Part shown: positions 1 through 6,621 of the stretch, in pieces
How positions within the stretch are numbered: the stretch's first letter is position 1
Layout of the letters: the number at the start of each line of letters is the position of its first letter
From: UBA1858 sp039182865
Lineage (GTDB): Bacteria > Pseudomonadota > Gammaproteobacteria > UBA4575
Length of the DNA: 7,943 bases
Direction: 5' to 3'
Assembly: GCA_039182865.1 (NCBI GenBank)
Contig: JBCDBX010000076.1
Span: 1-7,943, forward strand
Position numbers and translations under genes: made by a program
Notes under the pieces: generated by a model
The model's database searches: none
What the model saw: only the letters and a program-made list of their open reading frames with translations
Told to the model about the DNA's origin: nothing

Positions 1-71
1 AACGATTAGAGCTCACTGATGAGCTTATACAACGAGTTAATCGCCAGTCAAAAGGATCAATATATAAATGA
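1..71 (+). CDS. C-terminal end of an upstream gene, probably a first RND periplasmic adaptor (partial)
   Basis: An open frame enters from the left edge (first full codon at base 3) and encodes 22 residues, beginning RLELTDELIQ and ending GSIYK, before a TGA at 69-71. That stop overlaps the ATG of the next gene as ATGA, the same junction used by the next two gene pairs, so this is very probably the tail of a co-transcribed gene and not chance. The tail resembles the charged helical C-terminus that follows the final 'GM-hydrophobic' strand of some RND adaptors. Together with the second adaptor next door this suggests a two-adaptor layout like TriA-TriB-TriC of Pseudomonas. The identification is inference from a short fragment; a TetR-type regulator tail is the main alternative. 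Confidence 0.5.
   Translation, partial: RLELTDELIQRVNRQSKGSIYK
52..56 (+). promoter_or_regulatory. Ribosome binding site of the lipoprotein adaptor gene
   Basis: AAGGA lies 11 bases before the ATG at 68, inside the coding end of the upstream frame. The spacing is slightly long, but it is the only purine-rich match and it supports the 68 start, which also gives a complete lipoprotein signal. Confidence 0.45.
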
Positions 72-1174
72 GAATAATCTCGAATATTTTTCTATTGGTT
101 ATTGTTGTAATTCTAACTTTTCCATTGATCGGATGTAGTAATCAAGAAGAAGAACAACAGACTGCGCCATTACGACATGTCCGCAGCATTGTCATCGATG
201 ACCCTAATAACAATATTCAACGTAGTTTCTCCGGCACCTTACAATCATCAAATCTAACAAGTTTTAGTTTCAAAGTATCTGGGACGATAGAAAGTATTAA
301 TGTCGAAGTAGGTCAGTCAATCAAGAAAGGGTTCGTTATTGCAAAATTAGACCCATCTGATTATGAACTCGAACTAGAAAAAGCGCGTGCAAATTTAAAT
401 GAAGCCCAATCAGAATTACGGAATGCAAATGCAGATTATGATCGAACTAGAAAACTTTATGAAGCAGGGAATAGTTCACGCAATGATTTGGATGAAGCTA
501 GAGCACAAGCAGAGATAGCAGCAGCAGCAACTTTATCTGCTAGGAAATCATTACAAATCACTCAAGCAGATCTTTCTTATACACAGCTTAAAACAGATGC
601 AGATTGTAAAGTTGCCTCAATTCCTAGTGATGCTGGAGAAAATGTACAACAAGGTACAGAGATTATTTCAGCAATCTGCGGACAGGATATGGAAGTAGAA
701 CTGGGTATTCCTGAAAGCTTCATTGCAAATATTAAAAAAGATATGCCAGTTAATGTGAGCTTTACTGCGATTCAAGACAAATTATTTAAAGGAATTGTAA
801 AAGAAGTAGGTGTTGCAACTATAGGTGGAGGAACAACATTTCCGGTTGATGTCTTGATTATAAATCAAGATGATGCTGATCTTAAATCTGGTCTCTCAGC
901 AGATGTTTTATTTGACATTGATAATCCAAATTATATATCCGCTTCATATCTAGTACCTGTCCAGAGTGTAGGTGAGGATCAAAATGGTCGCTTTGTTTAT
1001 TTAGTAGAACCCAGTAATGAAGATCGGGCAGTAATCAAGCGATTAGCAGTGACAATTGGTGAAATTCAACAAAATGGTATTGAGATTACTGATGGTGTCG
1101 AACCTGGGATGCGCCTAGTAACTGCGGGCGTATCAGTTTTACGTGATGGTATGGAAGTTAAGGTCAATCAATGA
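68..1174 (+). CDS. RND efflux periplasmic adaptor (membrane fusion protein), lipoprotein
   Basis: This 368-residue protein should link an inner-membrane RND pump to an outer-membrane channel. Residues 1-23 form a lipoprotein signal: positive start, hydrophobic core, and lipobox LIGC with the lipidated Cys at 23. Then comes the first lipoyl half (about 55-95, containing VSGTIESINVEVGQSIKKG), a long alpha-helical hairpin (about 96-170, Ala/Glu/Arg rich, with DYDRTRKLYEAG), the second lipoyl half (about 170-205, with SDAGENVQQGTEI), a beta-barrel (about 205-285) and a membrane-proximal domain ending in EPGMRLVTAGVSVLRDGMEV. The domain order is typical of the AcrA/MexA family. The loop usually reading AP-x-DG is here TDADCK, and Cys180 and Cys204 are extra periplasmic cysteines. 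The start is fixed by the ATGA overlap with the upstream stop and by the signal peptide. The gene overlaps the permease gene by 4 bases. The substrate cannot be read from the sequence. Confidence 0.93.
   Translation: MRIISNIFLLVIVVILTFPLIGCSNQEEEQQTAPLRHVRSIVIDDPNNNIQRSFSGTLQSSNLTSFSFKVSGTIESINVEVGQSIKKGFVIAKLDPSDYELELEKARANLNEAQSELRNANADYDRTRKLYEAGNSSRNDLDEARAQAEIAAAATLSARKSLQITQADLSYTQLKTDADCKVASIPSDAGENVQQGTEIISAICGQDMEVELGIPESFIANIKKDMPVNVSFTAIQDKLFKGIVKEVGVATIGGGTTFPVDVLIINQDDADLKSGLSADVLFDIDNPNYISASYLVPVQSVGEDQNGRFVYLVEPSNEDRAVIKRLAVTIGEIQQNGIEITDGVEPGMRLVTAGVSVLRDGMEVKVNQ
1160..1163 (+). promoter_or_regulatory. Ribosome binding site of the RND permease gene
   Basis: TAAGGT, core AAGG, sits 7 bases before the ATG at 1171 and inside the last codons of the adaptor gene. 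Good spacing plus the ATGA overlap supports translational coupling and the 1171 start. Confidence 0.55.
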
Positions 1175-4100
1175 GTAATGAACGCTCTTTTGAGGAAGAG
1201 GCGTCAATTAAAAAAGGTCAAGGTCTCACAGCTTTTGCCATACAGAATAATGTAACCGTTATTGTTATCGTAGTTATCTTAGCATTCTCGGGGATTGCAA
1301 GTTATTTTTCATTACCTAAGCAACAAGACCCTGGCTTTATAATTCGTACTGCTGTCATCACCACAGCATTTCCTGGCGCAAATCCATCTCGCGTCGAGCA
1401 GTTAGTGACAGATCCTATTGAAGAAGTCTTGCAAGAAATTCCAGAGCTTGATTATGTCGAGAGTAAATCACGTAACGGTATATCTATCATCGAAGTTTCA
1501 TTTCTTGAAAAATATAAAGATATGCGTCCTCTTTTTAACAAGATTCGACGTAAGGTTGATGATTTAGTCGACGAGGGAGGGCTACCAAGTGGTGCGAGCA
1601 AACCGATTGTTAACGATGAATACGGAGATGTATTTGGTTTGCTTTACTCTTTGAAAGGTGATGGTTACACACTTGCAGAGTTAAAAGAGATTGCTGATGA
1701 AGTGCGAAATGATTTACTACTTTTAGATAATGTTGCAAAAGTTGAAATCCATGGTGAACAAGATGAGGTTGTCTACGTTGAATACAATGGCGCACGTCTT
1801 CAGGAGTTAGGTATTTCCCCGACAAGTTTGAGCGAGTCTATTGACAGCGCAAATATTCTAGAGAGTGGTGGTGATATACGGATGGATCGTGAACGTATCG
1901 TATTAGAACCATCAGGAAATTTAGAGAGTATCGAGGATTTAGGCCGAACAGTCATTCAAGTGCCAGGGGGAGGTGTGGTCTATTTATCAGATATTGTAGA
2001 AATAACTCGGGCTTATGTTGAGCCTAAGGAATCTTTAACAAGATTCAATGGTGACCAAACACTCGTTCTTGCTATCTCACTAAAAGAAGGTGGTGACATA
2101 CTAGCATTAAATGACGAACTCGACGCTAGCGTTCCACAGATTGAAGCTACCTATCCACATGGAATTACAATAGATAAAGTATTTTCACAACCCAAGTTAG
2201 TAGAAAATTCTGTCAATGATTTCATGTCGAATTTGATACAAGCAATCATAATTGTTGCAGTTATCATGTTTTTATTTCTGGGATTTCGTACTGGTGTCAT
2301 TGTTGCATCATTAATACCTACGACGATTGTGATTACATTCGTTTGTATGTCTTACTTTAATATATCAGTTAATCAAATTTCATTAGCTGCGTTAATCATT
2401 GCATTAGGTCTTTTAGTTGATAACGCCATAGTGATGGCAGAAGCGATTACTATAAGACGAGAAAATGGGGAAAATAAATATTCAGCTGCGATTGCGGCAG
2501 GTAAAGAAATGAGTGTACCGCTTTTAATCTCATCTCTAACGACATGCTCGGCATTCTTAACGATCTTCCTTGCAGAATCCGCAGTCGGTGAATATACCGC
2601 AGATATATTTAAAGTCGTATCGATTGCACTCATTTCTTCATGGATTATGGCCATGACTTTCATCCCAATATTAACTACCGTTATCATGAAATTCAAAGAG
2701 TCGGGTGACAAAGATAAACCCTCACCCTATACCGGGCTCATGTATAAAATATATCGGCGAATTCTTTTCCCATCGCTTCGATTAAAATTTATTCCAATCT
2801 TAGTAGCTGTTGGATTATTTTATGTAGCCATACAAGCTCTAGCTATCGTGCCACAAGTATTTATTCCAGAACGTGAAGATCCGATTATCAATGGAAAATT
2901 TAATATGCCTCGCGGCACTGATATTGCAGTAACTGAAAATATCATGATTGATATTGAAGAATACATGCTGGATAAATATCAAGTTAATGCAGAAGACAAT
3001 CAAACTGAAGGCATTATCGATATTTTGAGTTTTATTGGCGTTGGTACACCTAGGTATGTATTAGCGATAGATCCAGATTCAGAAGATACCCATCGGGGCG
3101 CAATGATTATAAACACGACAAGCGATCAAGTAATCCCAGAGATCATAGATGATGTAACAGAATATGCAGCTGCTAAATATCCCGACCTAGAAGTTAAGCT
3201 ACGCAAGATGGAAAACGGTACGCCAATAGATTATCCCATAGAAGTTCGATTAACTGGTGATGATATTGATAAGCTCTATGAAATCATCACACCGATTAAA
3301 GAAAAACTACTATCAATAAACGGTGTGCGTGATGTAAGTGATGATTGGGGTCCTAAACGCAAAAAGATAATCATTGATATTGATCAGGATCGAGCAAGAC
3401 GCGCTGGTGTAACCAATTCTGATGTTGCAGTTTCATTACAAACAGGGTTATCCGGTCTAGAAATGACTGAATATAGAGAAGGCAATGACATTATTCCAGT
3501 TGAACTGCGCTCTGTATCATCCGATCGCCAGAATCTGAATAACTTAGATGGTTTAGTTGTCTACGCTCAGGGCAGTGATGCTTCAGTGCCTTTAAAACAA
3601 GTGGCGGATGTCACGCTTGTTTGGGAGGATGCTATCGTGAAGCGACGTGACAGAACTCGAACTATCACAGTACGTACGCTTCATCTGCCTGGTGTGACTG
3701 CCACTGAAGTATCAAATCAATTCCTTCCATGGCTTGAAGAAGAAGCAAAGAGTTGGCCGCTTGGATACAGCTATGAAATGGGTGGGGAATTAGAAACATC
3801 TCAAGATGCCAATCAAGCAATTGGAGCTAAATTACCAATATCAGGCATGTTGATTTTTTTATTGTTAGTCGCTCAATTCAATTCAGTAAGAAAGACCGCC
3901 ATAATTCTCTTAACAATCCCATTAGGCCTCATCGGTGTGACATTTGGATTGATTGTGGCTAATAGCATCTTTGGTTTTATGACAATACTTGGGATTATTT
4001 CCTTGGCTGGGATAATTATTAACAACGCTATTGTATTGATTGATCGTATTAATATTGAGCTTGATGAAAATAAACGTTCTCAAGCTGATGCAGTTATTGA

Positions 4101-4332
4101 AGCATGTCAACAGCGATTGCGTCCAATAATTCTTACGACATGCACAACCGTCGGTGGTATGTTGCCTCTCTGGTTAAGTCATGATCCTATGTTTGAAACC
4201 ATGGCTGTTTCTATTATTTTTGGACTGTTATTTGCGACATTACTTACATTAATTATTGTCCCAGTTCTCTATTCGATATTCTTCGGTGTGAGATATGAGA
4301 AACAGAATTTTGAATGGCAGCTGCAATCATGA
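1171..4332 (+). CDS. RND-family multidrug-type efflux permease (AcrB/MexB superfamily)
   Basis: At 1053 residues this is full length for a proton-driven RND pump (AcrB is 1049). It shows the expected duplicated layout. TM1 lies near residues 28-48, followed by KQQDPGF and TAFPGANPSRVE at the start of the first periplasmic loop (to about 345). TM2-6 follow (about 350-505), then TM7 (about 540-560), a second periplasmic loop (about 565-880) and TM8-12 (about 885-1045). The TM4 motif is GLLVDNAIV with Asp417 and Asn418, aligning with Asp407/Asp408 of AcrB. The TM10 motif is ISLAGIIINNAIVLID, with Asn951 where AcrB has Lys940. These charge-poor relay positions fit the broad hydrophobe/amphiphile (HAE) group better than metal-exporting CzcA/CusA. 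The protein would form a trimer in the inner membrane with the adaptor encoded just upstream. No outer-membrane factor gene is in the window, so one is presumably borrowed from elsewhere. The substrate is unknown. Confidence 0.95.
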   Translation: MSNERSFEEEASIKKGQGLTAFAIQNNVTVIVIVVILAFSGIASYFSLPKQQDPGFIIRTAVITTAFPGANPSRVEQLVTDPIEEVLQEIPELDYVESKSRNGISIIEVSFLEKYKDMRPLFNKIRRKVDDLVDEGGLPSGASKPIVNDEYGDVFGLLYSLKGDGYTLAELKEIADEVRNDLLLLDNVAKVEIHGEQDEVVYVEYNGARLQELGISPTSLSESIDSANILESGGDIRMDRERIVLEPSGNLESIEDLGRTVIQVPGGGVVYLSDIVEITRAYVEPKESLTRFNGDQTLVLAISLKEGGDILALNDELDASVPQIEATYPHGITIDKVFSQPKLVENSVNDFMSNLIQAIIIVAVIMFLFLGFRTGVIVASLIPTTIVITFVCMSYFNISVNQISLAALIIALGLLVDNAIVMAEAITIRRENGENKYSAAIAAGKEMSVPLLISSLTTCSAFLTIFLAESAVGEYTADIFKVVSIALISSWIMAMTFIPILTTVIMKFKESGDKDKPSPYTGLMYKIYRRILFPSLRLKFIPILVAVGLFYVAIQALAIVPQVFIPEREDPIINGKFNMPRGTDIAVTENIMIDIEEYMLDKYQVNAEDNQTEGIIDILSFIGVGTPRYVLAIDPDSEDTHRGAMIINTTSDQVIPEIIDDVTEYAAAKYPDLEVKLRKMENGTPIDYPIEVRLTGDDIDKLYEIITPIKEKLLSINGVRDVSDDWGPKRKKIIIDIDQDRARRAGVTNSDVAVSLQTGLSGLEMTEYREGNDIIPVELRSVSSDRQNLNNLDGLVVYAQGSDASVPLKQVADVTLVWEDAIVKRRDRTRTITVRTLHLPGVTATEVSNQFLPWLEEEAKSWPLGYSYEMGGELETSQDANQAIGAKLPISGMLIFLLLVAQFNSVRKTAIILLTIPLGLIGVTFGLIVANSIFGFMTILGIISLAGIIINNAIVLIDRINIELDENKRSQADAVIEACQQRLRPIILTTCTTVGGMLPLWLSHDPMFETMAVSIIFGLLFATLLTLIIVPVLYSIFFGVRYEKQNFEWQLQS

Positions 4333-5174
4333 AAACATCATTACTAACAGGATCAACAGGTGGACTTGGAGGTGAGATTGCTAAAATTCTGGCAAAAGAT
4401 GGTTGGAATCTCATTCTTATAAACCGCGATAAAGAAAAGGCAGATAAACAGATCGCCTCTTTGAATAAGCAATATCCCAAGCAAGACTTCCATAGTTACA
4501 TAGCAAATTTAATCGACCTAGAGGATATACGTAAAGCTTCACAAGAGATCGCAAAAGATCATACACAAATTAATGCTTTATATAACATTGCTGGATTGCT
4601 CACTGATAAACGCATTATGAATCCGCAGAATATTGAAGCACATTTTGCGTTAAATTCTCTTGCACCATATTTACTAGTTCAATCTCTAAGGTCTCAACTC
4701 AAAGCCATTGCAACACCTGAAAGTCCATCTATTATAGTTAATTTTTCTACAGCGGCTGTTAACTCAGTAAAAACGCTTGATACAGCGAAACTGATTAACC
4801 CCGATACAATTGGCGGTCTTCTGGATGCTTACGCTAAGACAAAAACCGTTTTAAGCATCATGGCCTGTTTTTTAGAAGACGAGCTAAGTGAGGATAATGT
4901 CTACATTTACTCAGCTGATCCAGGTGCCACAAAAACTCAGATGACAAGTGGTGGAGAGGGTATGCCTTGGTTCTTGAGGTTTCTTGTGCCATTGCTTTTT
5001 GGTAATGCAGATAAGCAAGCCCAAAAACTTTTAGATGGTGTTGATCGGGCGATTAAGGAGAAACAGACTGCTGTTTTTATTTCAAACGGAAAAGTAAAGA
5101 AGAATCCAGCTATCGCATATGACAAGCAAATTCAAAACGATGTGCGAGCATTAATGGACAGCATAGCATTTTAA
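4329..5174 (+). CDS. Short-chain dehydrogenase/reductase (SDR), NAD(P)-dependent
   Basis: A cytoplasmic Rossmann-fold oxidoreductase of 281 residues. The nucleotide-binding motif TGSTGGLG spans residues 7-14 and fits TGxxxGxG. NIAG replaces the usual NNAG, Asn109 lies in the central helix, and the active site is YAKTK with Tyr168 and Lys172. The strand before it reads IVNFSTAA, so the position normally holding the catalytic Ser is Thr141, with Ser140 just before it. The 27-residue stretch from there to Tyr168 is longer than in classical SDRs and resembles retinol-dehydrogenase-like members. ADPGATKT is the usual PG segment after the active site. An in-frame ATG at 4314 would add five residues (MAAAI). 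I prefer 4329 because it forms an ATGA overlap with the permease stop, matching the other junctions, and places the Rossmann strand at the very N-terminus. The substrate is unknown. Its position in the efflux operon suggests a linked role. Confidence 0.9.
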   Translation: MKTSLLTGSTGGLGGEIAKILAKDGWNLILINRDKEKADKQIASLNKQYPKQDFHSYIANLIDLEDIRKASQEIAKDHTQINALYNIAGLLTDKRIMNPQNIEAHFALNSLAPYLLVQSLRSQLKAIATPESPSIIVNFSTAAVNSVKTLDTAKLINPDTIGGLLDAYAKTKTVLSIMACFLEDELSEDNVYIYSADPGATKTQMTSGGEGMPWFLRFLVPLLFGNADKQAQKLLDGVDRAIKEKQTAVFISNGKVKKNPAIAYDKQIQNDVRALMDSIAF

Positions 5175-5176
5175 AT

Positions 5177-5180
5177 GGAA
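5177..5180 (+). promoter_or_regulatory. Ribosome binding site of the flavin reductase gene
   Basis: GGAA lies 8 bases before the ATG at 5189, in the 14-base gap after the SDR stop. It is modest in strength but correctly spaced. Confidence 0.4.
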
Positions 5181-5188
5181 TTTCAATC

Positions 5189-5737
5189 ATGAAAATACTC
5201 GCTTTTGCTGCGACTAATCATAAAAAATCTATCAATCGAAAATTGTTGATATATTGCATTAAACACTTGAAAACTCATATTTGTACTGATGCTAAAGTAG
5301 ATTTAATAGATCTGATTAATTATGAGCTGGAGCTATATAGACAAGATAGAGAAGAGGCATTTGGAATACCTGATAAGGCAATTCACTTTTATAATAAAAT
5401 AAACCAATCTGATTTATTGATAGCTGCGTTTGCAGAGCATAATGGTTCTTATACTGCTGTTTATAAAAACTTATTTGACTGGGCATCCCGCATCAACCAA
5501 AGAGTCTATCAAGGTAAACCAATTATTATTATGTCAGCCAGCCCGGGCTTCAGGGGTGGTGCAGGAGTATTAAGTACTATAGAAAACACAGCGCCTTATT
5601 TTGGTTTAGATATAAAAGCGACAATATCAGTACCTAACTTTCAGGATAATTTTGATGAAAATAAAATGGAAATAACAAATTCTCAAACTCAAAAACAAAT
5701 TTTAGATGCGCTCAATACGGTTATTAAAGTCTCCTGA
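5189..5737 (+). CDS. NAD(P)H-dependent FMN/quinone reductase, flavodoxin fold
   Basis: This 182-residue protein belongs to the NADPH-dependent FMN reductase family (ChrR/YieF/SsuE-like), soluble cytoplasmic flavoenzymes that pass hydride from NAD(P)H through FMN to quinones, azo compounds, metals or free flavin. The first strand and phosphate loop read ILAFAATNHKKSINRKLL at residues 3-20, matching the family pattern that ends in SxNRxL. A central segment, AEHNGSYTAVYKNLFDWASR, corresponds to the conserved PEYNGSxxxxLKNAIDWxSR flavin-binding region, with Ala in place of Pro. The segment IIIMSASPGFRGGAGVL matches the conserved SPGxRGG loop. Length is normal for the family. It follows the SDR by 14 bases and is the last gene of the run; no convincing terminator follows. 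The family call is secure but the physiological acceptor is not. A protective role against quinones or other electrophiles exported by the pump is inference. Confidence 0.88.
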   Translation: MKILAFAATNHKKSINRKLLIYCIKHLKTHICTDAKVDLIDLINYELELYRQDREEAFGIPDKAIHFYNKINQSDLLIAAFAEHNGSYTAVYKNLFDWASRINQRVYQGKPIIIMSASPGFRGGAGVLSTIENTAPYFGLDIKATISVPNFQDNFDENKMEITNSQTQKQILDALNTVIKVS

Positions 5738-5763
5738 GGTTATACATTTTAATTTGAGTGACC

Positions 5764-5790
5764 TTGAAATATTGATTATTAATAATTCAA
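5764..5790 (+). repeat. 27-bp near-palindrome in the spacer before the HXXEE gene
   Basis: The segment starts TTGAA and ends TTCAA, with centre at 5777. Eleven of the 13 base pairs around the centre are complementary. It is AT-rich and overlaps the candidate -35 element, so it could be an operator, but AT-rich spacers produce such symmetry by chance fairly often. Confidence 0.4.
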
Positions 5791-5800
5791 TTCATATGAA
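5772..5800 (+). promoter_or_regulatory. Candidate sigma-70 promoter for the HXXEE/channel gene pair
   Basis: TTGATT at 5772-5777 and TATGAA at 5795-5800 are separated by 17 bases, each matching four of six consensus positions. This would place the transcription start near 5807 and leave a 5' leader of about 40 bases before the ATG at 5849. Support comes from position and spacing only; the AT-rich context lowers its weight. Confidence 0.35.
5791..5800. repeat. Palindrome TTCATATGAA overlapping the candidate -10
   Basis: This is a perfect 10-bp palindrome. A related 8-bp palindrome, TTCATGAA, lies at 5817-5824, with the two centres 25 bp apart. The first overlaps the proposed -10 and the second falls just after the proposed transcription start, an arrangement that would suit a repressor. 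No cognate regulator is visible. Confidence 0.35.
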
Positions 5801-5816
5801 AAATTTTAGTATTAGT

Positions 5817-5824
5817 TTCATGAA
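5817..5824. repeat. Palindrome TTCATGAA, possible second operator half
   Basis: A perfect 8-bp palindrome that shares its TTCAT/GAA arms with the palindrome at 5791-5800. It lies in the proposed leader of the HXXEE gene. Its meaning is uncertain. Confidence 0.25.
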
Positions 5825-5848
5825 CTAGCATTATTAAGTTTTATAGAT

Positions 5849-6619
5849 ATGAATGAATCAATAAAAATATGGCCTATAATATTTCTTGTCTTGGCATTCG
5901 CCATGCTTTGGTTACCTCTTGGCCAACATGAGTTTCTATTTGAACACTGGATGAAGCTTGGCACATTTATGGTGCCTTTTCTGTTGTTCATAGCACTTAT
6001 TTATCGCCAGCATCAGATTCAACTCACTCAAGATATTCGCCTGTTATCTTTATGCATGTTTATTATATATATTGCGCATCAATTTGAAGAGCATTGGATT
6101 GATTTAAACGGTAATACATATGCATTTCAAGGCTTTCTCAATTCAACTCTTAAATCACTTTTAAGTGTAAATGATGCTGATGCTCTGTTGATTAGTAAGG
6201 CTGATATTTTTATGATCAACACTTCTGTTGTCTGGTTAGTAGCTTGCCTAGCCATTTATTTTGCATCAGAACGTATCTTTCCAACATTGGCGCTAGCAGG
6301 ATTGATTCTAGTAAATAGCATCAGCCATAGCTTAGCTGCTATTAAGAGTCTTGCTTATAATCCAGGCTTAATAACTTCAATCGTTATCTTCATACCATTC
6401 TGCCTATGGTTTTATAACTATATCTTTAAACAAAAACTGACGAAATTTTCGCTTATATTATGGTCCATTGCATGGGCATTGGTTGCGCATATTATTTTGA
6501 TGGTAGGTTTAGTTTTAGCAAATCATTATGAAGTTTTGCCCTCGATTATTTATTACTGTGTCTTAATTGTTTGGTCGATTATACCTGCTTTAATTAAGTC
6601 AAAATTAAGAATAGATTAG
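5849..6619 (+). CDS. HXXEE-domain integral membrane protein
   Basis: This 256-residue protein has about seven hydrophobic segments (near residues 8-24, 35-52, 62-76, 121-138, 144-162, 173-190 and 200-245) and no signal peptide, so it is an inner-membrane protein. The diagnostic motif is AHQFEEH, with His77, Glu80 and Glu81, at the end of the third helix. A second conserved block, NSISHSLAAIKS with Asn156 and His160, is followed by YNPGLITS, the usual Y-x-PG-x-x-T element of this family. His and acidic residues inside membrane helices suggest metal binding or membrane-embedded chemistry, but the family has no established function that I know of. The start at 5849 is the first ATG after in-frame stops and gives a short polar N-terminus; no strong Shine-Dalgarno sequence precedes it. 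The channel gene begins 2 bases after its stop, so the two are almost certainly co-expressed. Confidence 0.82.
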   Translation: MNESIKIWPIIFLVLAFAMLWLPLGQHEFLFEHWMKLGTFMVPFLLFIALIYRQHQIQLTQDIRLLSLCMFIIYIAHQFEEHWIDLNGNTYAFQGFLNSTLKSLLSVNDADALLISKADIFMINTSVVWLVACLAIYFASERIFPTLALAGLILVNSISHSLAAIKSLAYNPGLITSIVIFIPFCLWFYNYIFKQKLTKFSLILWSIAWALVAHIILMVGLVLANHYEVLPSIIYYCVLIVWSIIPALIKSKLRID

Positions 6620-6621
6620 TT

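Noticed and set aside
1610..2711. Minus-strand open frames at 1610-1825 and 2373-2711
   Set aside because: They lie fully inside the well-supported permease gene, have no recognisable domain and no ribosome binding site, and are antisense shadows of its codon pattern.
4314..4328. Longer SDR start at ATG 4314
   Set aside because: It adds only MAAAI ahead of the Rossmann strand and gives an 19-base overlap without a better ribosome site, while 4329 gives the ATGA junction used elsewhere in the operon.
3922..5125. Minus-strand open frames at 3922-4110, 4253-4480 and 4937-5125
   Set aside because: They lie antisense to the permease and SDR genes. The translated products have no family features, and the plus-strand frames carry clear motifs.
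5728..5760. Terminator after the flavin reductase gene
   Set aside because: The only symmetry is a tiny CCTGAGG element with no usable stem or T tract, so transcription may read into the spacer.
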